DNA of 64,000 nt from Actinorugispora endophytica (GTDB taxonomy: Bacteria; Actinomycetota; Actinomycetes; Streptosporangiales; Streptosporangiaceae): the NCBI RefSeq assembly GCF_004363075.1, contig NZ_SNYN01000005.1:1-64000 (forward strand), read 5' to 3'. Shown here in pieces: positions 44,348-53,458 of this stretch. Position 1 is the stretch's first letter. Every line of letters starts with the position of its first letter. Position numbers and translations under genes: made by a program. A model generated the notes under the pieces. It saw nothing but the letters and a program-made list of their open reading frames with translations, ran no database searches and was not told the DNA's origin.

Positions 44348-44383
44348 CCGGTGCCCCGGAGTCGAGGACTCGGGGGCACCGGC
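44348..44383. terminator. Second hairpin between GNAT and lipoprotein genes
   Basis: CCGGTGCCCCGGAGTC pairs with GACTCGGGGGCACCGG (one mismatch) around a three-base loop. It can terminate both convergent genes. Confidence 0.7.
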
Positions 44384-44413
44384 GCCGGGGCCGTCGGGAG
44401 AGGCCGCGCTTTC

Positions 44414-45142
44414 CTAGCCCAGCACCTTGTTCTCGCGTTCCAGGGCCGCGGTGGTGAAGTCGACGAGGCGCTGCTCGCCGTCGTCCCCGCCGAGCAGGGA
44501 CGTGGTGCCCAGGTAGCCGCCGTTGCGGTAGAGGAGGCTGTAGAGCAGGACCTGCTCGCCGTCCACCTCGGTCTCGACGACGAAGGCCCGGGACTCCTCG
44601 CCGATCGTCTTGATGCCGAGGTCGCGCACGGTGTACGTGGTCGCGGTGCCGTCCACCGCCGTCGCCTGGTAGGTGCCGCACTCGGCGGGCGGCACGGTGT
44701 CGATGGCCTCCTCGGCCGCCTTCTCCGGCAGTTCGATGAGCATGTGCGTGATGGTCTCCTCCCCGTTGCCGAAGGTGGCCAGGGAGGCGGGCGCCTCGCG
44801 CACCTCCGGCAGCCGGCCCCACTGGTTCACGGCGTCCAGGCACTGGGGCTTGTCGAGCTCGGTGCTCTCGCGCAGCTGGTCCATCTGGAGCACCGACTCG
44901 AGTTCGCCGTAGGCGCCCGCCTCGCTCTTGTCGGCCAGCAGCGTGACGTCCTCGAACTCGACCATCTGCGCCTCGTTCAGCCGGCCCGCGGACCGGGGCG
45001 CGGGCGCGGAGTCCTCCTCCGGCGCGGCCTCGGACGCGGCCTCGGGCTCCTCCGCGCCCACGCAGCCGGCCAGGCAGAACAGGAGCGCGAACGCTCCGAG
45101 TGACGCGGAGGCGGCGGGGAGTGTCGTCCTGAGGGTGCGCAT
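44414..45142 (-). CDS. Lipoprotein with PknH-like sensor-type domain
   Basis: 242 aa from ATG at 45142. Signal peptide with lipobox LAGC, lipidated Cys at 27. An acidic linker rich in Ala/Glu/Pro (about 30-52) leads to a globular domain of about 185 aa (GRLNEAQMVEFEDVTLL...PQCLDAVNQWG). The paired cysteines and layout recall the extracellular sensor domain of mycobacterial PknH and related lipoproteins. The assignment is tentative. Divergent from the aminotransferase gene. Confidence 0.65.
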   Translation of the reverse strand: MRTLRTTLPAASASLGAFALLFCLAGCVGAEEPEAASEAAPEEDSAPAPRSAGRLNEAQMVEFEDVTLLADKSEAGAYGELESVLQMDQLRESTELDKPQCLDAVNQWGRLPEVREAPASLATFGNGEETITHMLIELPEKAAEEAIDTVPPAECGTYQATAVDGTATTYTVRDLGIKTIGEESRAFVVETEVDGEQVLLYSLLYRNGGYLGTTSLLGGDDGEQRLVDFTTAALERENKVLG

Positions 45143-45376
45143 GGTGGTGTTTCCTGTTCTGTGCGATATTTCGACGGGAGGCAACGGGTGGCCGCCGGCG
45201 GGGTGCGCGGGAGACGCGCGGGTCCGGCGGCGGCCGCGACCACGGCCCGGGGAGCTCTCCCCGCGCCGCGCGACGGGGGCGCCCCCGGTGGGGCGGCCGA
45301 CGGAGGCGGGGCCGGACGCGGCAGTCGTTGCCGTGAGTAATCTTTTCCTTGCACAGAGTATCGAGAAAGGGCGACG

Positions 45377-46459
45377 GTGTCGGAGCGGAATACGCCATAT
45401 TTGCGAGCGGTACTTGACTCTGTCCCGTCCTACCGGCCGGGCCGCAAGGTCGTGGGCCCTGGCGGGCGGTCGGTCAAGCTCTCCTCCAACGAGAGCCCGT
45501 TCGGGCCGCTGGCCCCGGTGCGCGAGGCGATCGCCGCGGCCGCCGCGGAGGCCAACCGCTACCCGGACCCCGCCGCGGCGGAGCTGACCGCCGCGGTCGC
45601 CCGCCGCTTCGGGGTCCCCGAGGAGCACGTGGCGCTGGGCGCCGGTTCCGTGGGCATCCTCCAGCAGCTGCTGGAGGCGACCGCCGAGCCGGGCGCGGAG
45701 GTCGTCTACGCGTGGCGCTCCTTCGAGGCGTACCCGCTGCTCGTCGGCCTCTCCGGGGCGACCCCCGTGGAGGTCCCGCTGCGCGGGGAGACGCACGACC
45801 TGGACGCGATCGCCGCCGCCGTCACCGACCGCACCCGCCTGGTCCTCGTGTGCAACCCGAACAACCCGACCGGCACCGCCGTGCGCGAGACCGACCTGAC
45901 CGCCTTCCTGGACGCCGTCCCCGACCACGTGCTGGTGGTCCTGGACGAGGCGTACCGCGAGTACGTCCGCGACCCCGGCGTCCCCGACGGCGTGGAGCTG
46001 TACCGGGACCGCCCCAACGTCGCGGTGCTGCGGACCTTCTCCAAGGCCTATGGGCTGGCCGCGCTGCGGGTGGGCTTCCTGATCGGCCACCCGCACGTGG
46101 CCGAGGCCGTGCGCAAGACGATGGTCCCCTTCGCGGTGAACCACCTCGCCCAGGCCGCCGGGGTGGCGTCACTGGCCGCGGAGGCGGAGTTGATGGAGCG
46201 GGTCGAGGCGACCGTCGGGGAGCGCGGCCGCGTGCGCGGGGCGCTCCTGGCCGACGGCTGGACGGTTCCGGCGACCGAGGCGAACTTCGTCTGGCTGCGC
46301 CTGGACGGGGACACCCTCGCCTTCGCCGCGGCCTGCGAGGCGGCCGGGGTCTCGGTCCGCCCCTTCGCGGGCGAGGGCGCCCGCGTCAGCATCGGGACCC
46401 CGCAGGAGAACGACGCCTTCCTGGAGGTCGCCAGGGCGCACCCGACGCGGAACCGGTAG
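45377..46459 (+). CDS. Histidinol-phosphate / aromatic amino acid aminotransferase
   Basis: 360 aa from GTG at 45377 with GAAAGGG upstream. PLP-dependent class I/II enzyme: [10 protein letters not shown] at the N-terminus, NPNNPTG, and the Schiff-base Lys in [16 protein letters not shown]. The length and start resemble the HisC2/Pat group that transfers amino groups to phenylpyruvate or imidazole acetol-phosphate. There are no other histidine genes nearby, so a secondary (Pat-like) role is more likely than hisC in the his operon. Confidence 0.87.
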   Translation: MSERNTPYLRAVLDSVPSYRPGRKVVGPGGRSVKLSSNESPFGPLAPVREAIAAAAAEANRYPDPAAAELTAAVARRFGVPEEHVALGAGSVGILQQLLEATAEPGAEVVYAWRSFEAYPLLVGLSGATPVEVPLRGETHDLDAIAAAVTDRTRLVLVCNPNNPTGTAVRETDLTAFLDAVPDHVLVVLDEAYREYVRDPGVPDGVELYRDRPNVAVLRTFSKAYGLAALRVGFLIGHPHVAEAVRKTMVPFAVNHLAQAAGVASLAAEAELMERVEATVGERGRVRGALLADGWTVPATEANFVWLRLDGDTLAFAAACEAAGVSVRPFAGEGARVSIGTPQENDAFLEVARAHPTRNR

Positions 46460-46558
46460 CGCGCCTCCGGCGCGGGGCCCCGTCGGGGGCCTCGGCGTCG
46501 GCGTCCCGGAGTCCCCGGCTCCCGAACGCGGACGCCGGGACCGTCGACAGGCGCCGGG

Positions 46559-47878
46559 CTACTTGCCCGCCTTGTCCTTGTCGACCTTCTCGATGATGAG
46601 GCGGTACAGCTGGCGGGGACGGCCCGGCTGGAGGGTGCGGTTGGGCGGGAGCGGCCAGGCCAGGCCCTCCTCGACCAGGGTGCGCAGCAGGCGGCGGGCG
46701 GTGCGCGGGGTCACGCCCAGCATCCGGCCCGCGCCCTCGGCGTCCACCACGAGGGGCGCGTCCTCCTCCGCGATCTTCTCCGACAGGCGCAGCAGGGTCT
46801 CGCGGCCCTTGGTGCGCAGCTGCTCGCTCGCCTGGCGCTGCGGGGCGCGCTGAGCGGGGACCAGGGAGCGGCCCTCCCTGTCCACCGCGAAGCTCTGCCG
46901 GGTGGCCTGGGCGCGGCTCAGGGCCGCTCTGGCGTGCGCCTCGGCGTCCTGGGTGGTGCGGCCCATGCCGATGCCGACCTCGATGGCGATGCCGAGCTCG
47001 GTCTTGACGCGCTCGACGAACGGCGGCTGGCGGAATCCCTCGGTCGCCGAGACCAGGGAGCCCCGGGTGGCCGTCACCATGAAGGTGTGGTCGTCCACCT
47101 GGTGCGCCGTGGCGTTGATCCGGTGCGCCTCCTGGAGCAGCAGCCGGTGCAGCGCCAGGCGCAGCTCGTCGCGCCAGTACCGCGGGGTGGAGCGGCGGCT
47201 GGAGTCGCGCAGCGTGGGCACGTCCACGACCACCACGCCCAGCTGGGCCTCCTCCAGGCGGTGGTGGGCGCCGAGCAGCCCCGCCGTCTGCAGGGCGCTG
47301 CGCACCCCGGCGTTGGTGGGGCGCAGGCGCAGGGTGGGCACGCCGATCGCGTCCAGCCGCTCGGCGACGCCCCGCACGCAGGTGATGGCCATCTTGGTGA
47401 CCTTGCGCCGCCACAGCCCCTCGTGGAAGGACGTGAGCGCGGCGGTGCCCACGAGCTCCTCGTGCACGTGGATGCCGTCGACCGGGAGGTCCACCTCGGA
47501 GTAGGCCTCGACCACGTCGGTCCGGCTGAGCACGTCCAGACTGGCGCGAGTGGGGTCGAACCGCTCGTCCAGGGTGGCGCGCAGCAGGGCCTCGTGCAGG
47601 CTCGCCCCGCCGAGCGGGACGAAGGTGGCCGGCATCGTCAGGACCCCGGCCTTGCGGGCGAACTCATACGGCACGGGGCTCGCGAACAGGTACGCGTCGA
47701 TCGCGGACCCCAGCCGGAGCACCTTGTCGGTGGCCTCCTGCTCGTCTCGATAAGCGGCGGCGATGAGCCTGGCGTTGAGCGGGCCGGTCGACCCCGGCCC
47801 CATCAGCATGACGCGTTCGACGACTTCGTGCGGCCCGATGACACCAATAGTCAAATCGCCAGTACGCTGCGCACTCAC
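46559..47878 (-). CDS. Transcriptional regulator with cyclase-like central domain and winged helix
   Basis: 439 aa. The N-terminal part (about 9-130: TIGVIGPHEVVERVMLM) is an alpha/beta sensor-like domain. A middle region (about 205-315) contains RYWRDELRLALHRLLLQEAHRINATAHQVDDHTFMVTATRGSL and GIAIEVGIGMGRTTQDAEAHARAAL. This layout resembles GGDEF/GTP-cyclohydrolase-III-type folds but lacks a GGDEF motif. The C-terminus (about 365-425) is a winged-helix DNA-binding domain. Function unknown. It lies downstream of murA on the same strand, separated by a terminator and 195 bp. Confidence 0.65.
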   Translation of the reverse strand: MSAQRTGDLTIGVIGPHEVVERVMLMGPGSTGPLNARLIAAAYRDEQEATDKVLRLGSAIDAYLFASPVPYEFARKAGVLTMPATFVPLGGASLHEALLRATLDERFDPTRASLDVLSRTDVVEAYSEVDLPVDGIHVHEELVGTAALTSFHEGLWRRKVTKMAITCVRGVAERLDAIGVPTLRLRPTNAGVRSALQTAGLLGAHHRLEEAQLGVVVVDVPTLRDSSRRSTPRYWRDELRLALHRLLLQEAHRINATAHQVDDHTFMVTATRGSLVSATEGFRQPPFVERVKTELGIAIEVGIGMGRTTQDAEAHARAALSRAQATRQSFAVDREGRSLVPAQRAPQRQASEQLRTKGRETLLRLSEKIAEEDAPLVVDAEGAGRMLGVTPRTARRLLRTLVEEGLAWPLPPNRTLQPGRPRQLYRLIIEKVDKDKAGK

Positions 47879-48019
47879 CTCGGGATGCTCCCCGCTACCA
47901 TTCCACGCTCTTCACTCTGTGCGCCCACCGGTTCCGACCCATATTTTTTCCGTCACGGCATTGCCGCGATCGTACCCATTGTTGAGTGTCAGTGAAGATC
48001 GTTTGCCGTAGAACGTCAA

Positions 48020-48054
48020 AACGCCCGGGCGGGAGCACACCCTCCCGCCCCGGC
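48020..48054 (-). terminator. Rho-independent terminator of murA
   Basis: On the minus strand GGGGCGGGAG pairs with CTCCCGCCC around GGTGTG, followed by GGGCGTTTTGACG. It begins 20 bp after the murA stop. Confidence 0.8.
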
Positions 48055-48073
48055 GCTAACTGGTAATTCCGTA

Positions 48074-49369
48074 CTAGCCGAGTTCTTCGCGAATGACGTC
48101 CGCGCCCAGGGCGGCCAGCCGGGTGGCGAACTGGGAGTGACCGCGGTCCACCGGGTAGCCCGGGGACACGATCGTCTCGCCCTCGGCGACCAGGCCGGCC
48201 AGGACCACGGCCGCGCCGCTGCGCAGGTCGTGTGCGACGACCTCGGTGCCGCGCAGGGCGGTGGGGCCGTGCACGATGGCGCGGGTGCCGTCGACCTCGA
48301 TCTTGGCGCCCATCTTGTTGAGCTCGTCGGCCAGCGCGAAGCGGCCGTCGTAGATGGCCTCGTGGATGTAGCTCTCACCCTCGGCCAGCGTGGCCAGCGC
48401 CATCAGCGGCGACTGCAGGTCCGTGGCGAAGCCCGGGTAGGGCGAGGTCACGGCGTTGATCGGGCGCAGCGGGGCGGACGGGTCGCGGCGGACGTGCAGG
48501 ACCGCGCCCTGCTGGGAGAACTGGACGCCCATCTGCTCGAGCTTCCAGCGGGCCACCCCCAGGTGGTCCAGGTGCGCGCCGACGAGGCTGACGTCGCCGC
48601 CGGTGGCCGCGGCCATCATCGCGAAGACGCCCGAGTCGATGCGGTCCGACATGATGCGGTGCTCGACCGCGGTGAGCTCCTTGACGCCCTCGACCGTGAT
48701 GAGGCCGGTGCCGCCGCCGCTGATCTTGGCGCCCATGTTGCTCAGGAACTCGATGACGTCGAGGACCTCGGGCTCCAGCGCGGCGTGCTCGATGACGGTG
48801 GTGCCCGGGGTGAGCACCGCGGCCATGAGCAGGTTCTCGGTACCGGTGTGCGACGGGGTGTCGAGGTAGAGGCGGCCGCCCCGGAGGTTGCCGGCCTCCA
48901 CGTTGATGTGGTTGCGCTCGGCGTCCTCGGTCACCTCGGCGCCCAGGCGGGCGAAGCCCCGGTAGTGGAAGTCGAGGTTCCGGCTGCCGAGGTTGCAGCC
49001 GCCCACGCCCTCGATGCGGGCGCGGCCCATGCGGTGCATGAGCGCCGGGACGAACAGCACGGAGCCGCGGAAGCGGGCCGCGATGTCGGCGGGGAGGACA
49101 GCCCGCTCGGGGTCGTCGAGCTGGGAGGCGTCGATGACGATGGTGCGCTCGGACTCGTGGAACTCGACCTTGGCGCCCACGTATTCGGCGAGTTCCAGCG
49201 CGCGCCGGACGTCCTGGATGATGGGCACGTTCCGCAGAACGGTACGGCCCTTGGACGCGAGCAGGGCCGCGCCGATCATCGGGAGGACGGCGTTCTTCGC
49301 GCCCTGGATGAATGCGGTCCCGTTGAGGGGACGACCGCCGCGGACGCGGTAGCGAACCTCCTGGCCCAT
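48074..49369 (-). CDS. murA: UDP-N-acetylglucosamine 1-carboxyvinyltransferase
   Basis: 431 aa from ATG at 49369 (GGAG upstream); the frame beyond is non-homologous. It transfers enolpyruvate from PEP to UDP-GlcNAc, the first committed step of peptidoglycan synthesis. K25-N26 in GAKNAVLP and the catalytic C125 in GVGGCNLGSR are present, so the Cys form (fosfomycin-sensitive type) is expected, unlike the Asp form of mycobacteria. SRNLDFHYRGFARLGAEV is somewhat divergent from the classical GARPVDLH block, so it may be a second MurA-type copy. Confidence 0.9.
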   Translation of the reverse strand: MGQEVRYRVRGGRPLNGTAFIQGAKNAVLPMIGAALLASKGRTVLRNVPIIQDVRRALELAEYVGAKVEFHESERTIVIDASQLDDPERAVLPADIAARFRGSVLFVPALMHRMGRARIEGVGGCNLGSRNLDFHYRGFARLGAEVTEDAERNHINVEAGNLRGGRLYLDTPSHTGTENLLMAAVLTPGTTVIEHAALEPEVLDVIEFLSNMGAKISGGGTGLITVEGVKELTAVEHRIMSDRIDSGVFAMMAAATGGDVSLVGAHLDHLGVARWKLEQMGVQFSQQGAVLHVRRDPSAPLRPINAVTSPYPGFATDLQSPLMALATLAEGESYIHEAIYDGRFALADELNKMGAKIEVDGTRAIVHGPTALRGTEVVAHDLRSGAAVVLAGLVAEGETIVSPGYPVDRGHSQFATRLAALGADVIREELG

Positions 49370-49712
49370 GCGCTTTGGCTCCTTCGTGAGGCAGAAATTC
49401 AAGGGTGGTCTCGTCGGTGCGACCTGTTGGTGGTCAGATGCGGCGAACAGGTGAAGAGTTCCGACGAGGAGAGTTCGGTCGGTGGCCGATCAGCGATGTC
49501 TTTATAGCAACGCGCTTCCGCTGCCGCGAACCATGCGGGGCTCCCGTCCGGTGTGACACGTCCGCACCGTGGAGAGTTCGCACGGCCGTGCGGTTCGTCC
49601 TGTGACACCCCGCACACCTGCGGCCGCTTCGCGTCGGGATGTTCGGGACACCGACCCCCACTTTACGTCCTACCGGTCCAAACCGATGACATCGCGCGGC
49701 CGGTAGCGGCCC
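49370..49712. other. Intergenic region upstream of murA
   Basis: 343 bp between purC (ends at 49713) and murA (starts at 49369), both on the minus strand. It should contain the murA promoter. No repeat or RNA gene was recognised. Confidence 0.45.
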
Positions 49713-50624
49713 CTACCCGTCGAGATCGGCCTTTCGGCCGGTCAACCGCTCGAACACGTCGGCGTATTTGGCCTGGGTGTGCTCCACCACCTCGTCGGGG
49801 AGCGCCGGGGGCGGTGTGTCGGCGGCGCGGTCCCAGCCCGAGGCCGGGGAGGTCAGCCAGTCGCGGATGAACTGCTTGTCGAGCGACGGCTGGGCCCGGC
49901 CGGGCACCCAGCACTCCTTGGGCCAGAAGCGTGAGGAGTCGGGGGTGAACACCTCGTCGGCGAGTACCAGCCCGCCCTCGGGGCCGTGCCCGAACTCGAA
50001 CTTGGTGTCGGCCAGCAGGATGCCGCGCGCCTCCGCGAGCTCGCGGCCCCGCGAGTACAGCGCCAGGGTCAGGTCGCGCAGCTCCCCGGCGAGCGCGGCG
50101 CCGTGCCGCTCGGCCACGACCGAGAACGAGACGTTCTCGTCGTGCTCGCCGACCTCGGCCTTCGTGGCCGGGGTGAAGATCGGCTCGTTCAGCCGGGAGC
50201 CGTCCAGGAGGCCCTCGGGGAGTTCGACGCCGCACACCGAACCGCTCGCGACGTACTCGCTCAGCCCCGACCCGGCCAGGTAGCCGCGCGCCACGCATTC
50301 CACCGGGACCATGTCGAGCCTGCGGCACACCAGCGTGCGGCCCGCCCAGTCGGCGGGCGCGCCCGCAGGCGGGACGTCCGAGACGACGTGGTTGTCCACC
50401 AGGTCCGCGAGCTGCTCGAACCACCACAGCGACAACTGGGTGAGCAGCCGGCCCTTCCCGGGGATCCCTGTGGGCAGCACCCAGTCGTACGCCGAGATCC
50501 GGTCGCTGGCGACCATCACCAGCTGGCCGGACTCCGTGGCGTAGAGGTCGCGCACCTTGCCGGTGTGCAGGTGGGTGAGGCCCGGGACCACCGCGGGCGC
50601 GGGCTTTTCGACGAAACCGCTCAT
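49713..50624 (-). CDS. purC: Phosphoribosylaminoimidazole-succinocarboxamide synthase
   Basis: 303 aa. It joins CAIR and aspartate with ATP to form SAICAR in purine synthesis. Typical blocks are LHTGKVRDLYATESGQLVMVASDRISAYDWVLPTGIPGKGRLLTQLS, RRLDMVPVECVARGYLAGSG and LADTKFEFG. Fits the 290-300 aa branch. Last gene of the purine run purA-purD-[TA]-purB-hypothetical-purC, all on the minus strand. Confidence 0.96.
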   Translation of the reverse strand: MSGFVEKPAPAVVPGLTHLHTGKVRDLYATESGQLVMVASDRISAYDWVLPTGIPGKGRLLTQLSLWWFEQLADLVDNHVVSDVPPAGAPADWAGRTLVCRRLDMVPVECVARGYLAGSGLSEYVASGSVCGVELPEGLLDGSRLNEPIFTPATKAEVGEHDENVSFSVVAERHGAALAGELRDLTLALYSRGRELAEARGILLADTKFEFGHGPEGGLVLADEVFTPDSSRFWPKECWVPGRAQPSLDKQFIRDWLTSPASGWDRAADTPPPALPDEVVEHTQAKYADVFERLTGRKADLDG

Positions 50625-50664
50625 GACTGTCCTCGCAGGTGAGAAGGCCGGGAAGAAGGAAGGG

Positions 50665-51315
50665 TCAGTAGCGCCGGTAGCCGTCGGGCGGCGGGGGCGG
50701 CGGTTGGGGCGCGTGCGGCGGCGGGGCGCCGTGCGGCGGACGCGTCTGGTGCGGCGTCTGGTGCGGGTGCGGAGCCGAGGGGCCGCGACCCGGCGCCCCG
50801 CCCCGGGCGTGGCCGAGTTCGGCGTACGCCTCGGCGGGCAGCGGGAAGTAGCGGCGCACGTTCTCGTTGACGCTGTTGACCGCCAGCGCGCCCACGAACC
50901 CCGTGGACAGGTTGGTGACGACGTTCCCGCTGCCCAGGTCCACGACCACCGGCCGCAGGGTGGTGCCCCAGCCGACCTGCGCCTGCTGCCCGGCGAACTG
51001 CTGGGCGTCGTGGTCGGCGCCGCCCGCGACCACCGCGGCGATGGTGCACGCCCCGCTGACCCAGCCCACCCCGCCGCCGGCCAGGCGCCTGGCGTAGGCG
51101 TCGGCGTGCCGGCAGAAGTCGCGCAGCATCGCCCCGGTGGCGAACTCGGTGCGCGCCACCACGACGTACGTGCTGACCGGGGTCAGCATCACGTTCTCCG
51201 AGCGGATCCCGACCAGGACCCGGCCGGGGCCGACCTGCTGGTCCTCCATGACACGCGCGCGCGTGCCGTGCAGGCGCCGTCGGACCGCCTCGGTGTACTG
51301 GTCGGGAGTCAGCAT
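50665..51315 (-). CDS. Hypothetical protein within the purine cluster
   Basis: 216 aa. A globular domain of about 165 aa (MLTPDQYTEAVRRRLHGTRARVMEDQQVGPGRVLVGIRSENVMLTP then WVSGACTIAAVVAGGADHDAQQF) is followed by a His/Pro-rich disordered tail. It starts 4 bp after the purB stop and ends 40 bp before purC, so it is co-transcribed with both. No homologous family is recognised. Confidence 0.6.
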   Translation of the reverse strand: MLTPDQYTEAVRRRLHGTRARVMEDQQVGPGRVLVGIRSENVMLTPVSTYVVVARTEFATGAMLRDFCRHADAYARRLAGGGVGWVSGACTIAAVVAGGADHDAQQFAGQQAQVGWGTTLRPVVVDLGSGNVVTNLSTGFVGALAVNSVNENVRRYFPLPAEAYAELGHARGGAPGRGPSAPHPHQTPHQTRPPHGAPPPHAPQPPPPPPDGYRRY

Positions 51316-51319
51316 CGGA

Positions 51320-52627
51320 TCAGCTCAGGCCCTTCAACCGGTCGAAGACGCGGTCCAGGCGGCGGACGAACCGCTCGGGGCGGCAGACCTCGTCCAGCCG
51401 CGCCTCGTCGAGTCCGACCCCGTCCGCCGCGGCCCGCTCGCGCAGGGTCTGGCGGAAGTCCGTCCCCGTCTCCCAGGTGCGCATGGCCGCGGTCTGCACG
51501 AGCGCGTAGACGTCCTCGCGCGACATGCCGGTCTCGATGAGTTCGGAGACCACCGTCGAGGAGTAGATGAGCCCGTGCGTGGACTCCAGATTGTGCCGCA
51601 TCCGGTCCGCGTCCACGACCAGTCCCCGCATCAGCCGGGTGGTCAGGTTCAGCAGGTAGTCGGTCGCGACGGCGGCGTCGGGCAGCGAGATGCGCTCGGT
51701 GGAGGAGTGGGAGATGTCACGCTCGTGCCACAGCGGGATGCCCTCCATGACCGGCACGATCTGGGCGCGCACGTTGCGCGCCATGCCGCAGATGCGCTCG
51801 GACATGATCGGGTTCTTCTTGTGGGGCATGGCGCTGGAGCCCTTCTGCCCCTTGCCGAACGGCTCCCACAGCTCCCGCACCTCCGTGCGCTGGCCGTGCC
51901 GGACCTCCAGGGCGATCGCCTCGCAGACGGTGGCGACGATCGCCAGCGCGCTCACCCACTCGGAGATGCCGTCGCGCAGCACCACCTGGGTGGACACGTC
52001 CGCGGCGCGCAGCCCCAGCTTCTCGGCGACGTAGCCCTCGACGCGGGGGTCGATGTTGGAGTAGGTCCCGACAGGGCCGGAGATCGCCATCACGCCGACG
52101 GCCTCGCGGGCGCGGTGCAGCCGGTCCCGCGAGCGCGCCATGGCGAACGCGAAGTCCGCGACCCGGTGGCCCCACACGTCGGGTTCGCCGTGGATGCCGT
52201 GCGTGCGGCCGACCCGCAGCGTGCCCTGGTGCTCCAGCGCGTGGTCGCGCAGCACCGCCACGAGGTCGTCGGCCTTGGCCAGGAGGATGTCGGTGGCCTC
52301 GACCAGCTGCGCCGCCAGCGCGGTGTCCAGCAGGTCGGAGGAGGTCATGCCGAAGTGGACCCACTTGGCGGCGTCGCGCGGTTCGGTGTTGTCGGCCCAG
52401 GCGGTGAGGAACGCGATGACGTCGTGCTGGGTCACCGCCTCGATCTCGGCCACCCGCTCGGGCGTCGGCGGCGGCGCCTGCCGCACGGGTTCCACCGCCT
52501 CGGTGGGCACGGTTCCAGCCACCGCGTGGGCCTCCAGGACCAGGGTCTCCACCTGGCACCAGAGCTCGTACTTGTGGGCGTCGCTGAAGACGCGGCCCAT
52601 TTCCGGAAGGGTGTAGCGCTCGATCAC
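51320..52627 (-). CDS. purB: Adenylosuccinate lyase
   Basis: 435 aa. It splits SAICAR and adenylosuccinate, releasing fumarate. The fumarase/aspartase signature is GSSAMPHKKNPIMSE (about 268-282), with the conserved His in VGRTHGIHGEPDVWGHRVADF. Length is normal. It follows the VapC gene by 33 bp and is 4 bp ahead of the hypothetical gene. Confidence 0.96.
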   Translation of the reverse strand: MIERYTLPEMGRVFSDAHKYELWCQVETLVLEAHAVAGTVPTEAVEPVRQAPPPTPERVAEIEAVTQHDVIAFLTAWADNTEPRDAAKWVHFGMTSSDLLDTALAAQLVEATDILLAKADDLVAVLRDHALEHQGTLRVGRTHGIHGEPDVWGHRVADFAFAMARSRDRLHRAREAVGVMAISGPVGTYSNIDPRVEGYVAEKLGLRAADVSTQVVLRDGISEWVSALAIVATVCEAIALEVRHGQRTEVRELWEPFGKGQKGSSAMPHKKNPIMSERICGMARNVRAQIVPVMEGIPLWHERDISHSSTERISLPDAAVATDYLLNLTTRLMRGLVVDADRMRHNLESTHGLIYSSTVVSELIETGMSREDVYALVQTAAMRTWETGTDFRQTLRERAAADGVGLDEARLDEVCRPERFVRRLDRVFDRLKGLS

Positions 52628-52660
52628 ACCACCATTTTGGCAGGTGTGCGCGGCGGTCGG

Positions 52661-53074
52661 TCAGACGGTGACGAGCTCGACGAGTCCGGGGGCGACTTTC
52701 TTGAGTTTTTTGTCCGCGGTGAGGACGGCGTCAGCGCCGACGTGGATGCCTGAGGCGATGACAAGAGCGTCCGGCAGCCGGAGCGCGGCGTCGACCGCCC
52801 GCAGGCGCGCGGCGTGGTCCGCGACCTCCTCGCACACGGGAACGACGTCGGAGAAATAACCGTCCCGCATCGCTTTCAGCCGTGAGAACGCGAAGGTGCT
52901 TTCCGGCTGGCGGAATGCTCCGGTCAACAGCTCCGACCACACGATGACGGACAGCGGGAAAACGGCCGACCGATCCTCCCACACGCGTACCGTCTTCAGT
53001 GCCGATTCGTGCATGGCGTCGTTGCTGTTGAGCAGGCTGACGACGATGTTGGTGTCGAGCAGGGCGATGGTCAC
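52661..53074 (-). CDS. vapC: PIN-domain ribonuclease toxin (VapC-like)
   Basis: 137 aa. The acidic catalytic residues are visible: D7 in LLDTNIVV, E in IVWSELLTG (about 48), and the C-terminal Asp pair in RLPDALVIASGI and VLTADKKL. VapC toxins cut tRNA or rRNA and are held by a cognate antitoxin. Its ATG overlaps the stop of the antitoxin gene (ATGA). The pair sits between purD and purB, breaking an otherwise ordinary purine cluster. Confidence 0.88.
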   Translation of the reverse strand: MTIALLDTNIVVSLLNSNDAMHESALKTVRVWEDRSAVFPLSVIVWSELLTGAFRQPESTFAFSRLKAMRDGYFSDVVPVCEEVADHAARLRAVDAALRLPDALVIASGIHVGADAVLTADKKLKKVAPGLVELVTV

Positions 53075-53370
53075 CGGTTTCCGCCACTGTGACGTTCCCG
53101 CATCTCACGTTCCCGGTCGCTCCACTCGTCTCGGAGCGCGTCGACATCGACGGAGAATCCCGGAATAGTGCCCGCGAACTCGGTGATGCTTCGACGAGGC
53201 CGCTGGTGGGAGTGCAGAGTGATTTCACCGGTGGGAGTCAGGTCGAAATCGACGGTTTCGTCAAGTTCGACCCCCGCCGCTTGGAGGTCTTCCCTCGAGA
53301 AGGCGACGGTCACCTCGTCTCGGCTGTGGTGGACCCGGGCCCGTTTGGGACGCCTCACCGGTGTGGTCAT
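53071..53370 (-). CDS. AbrB/MazE-like antitoxin of the VapC pair
   Basis: 99 aa from ATG at 53370. The N-terminal half (RDEVTVAFSREDLQAAGVELDETVDFDLTPTGEITLHSH) resembles a swapped-hairpin AbrB-type DNA-binding module. The C-terminal half is acidic and probably unstructured, and would wrap the toxin. The gene order antitoxin-toxin with a four-base overlap is the standard layout. It probably also represses its own promoter. Confidence 0.8.
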   Translation of the reverse strand: MTTPVRRPKRARVHHSRDEVTVAFSREDLQAAGVELDETVDFDLTPTGEITLHSHQRPRRSITEFAGTIPGFSVDVDALRDEWSDREREMRERHSGGNR

Positions 53371-53458
53371 GTCTGTCTCCCCCGGATTCGTTCCGCGTTC
53401 TTCACGTTCCCCAATGTAGCGAAAAGGGGTTTCGTGCGCTGGCACTGTCCACAGGTCC

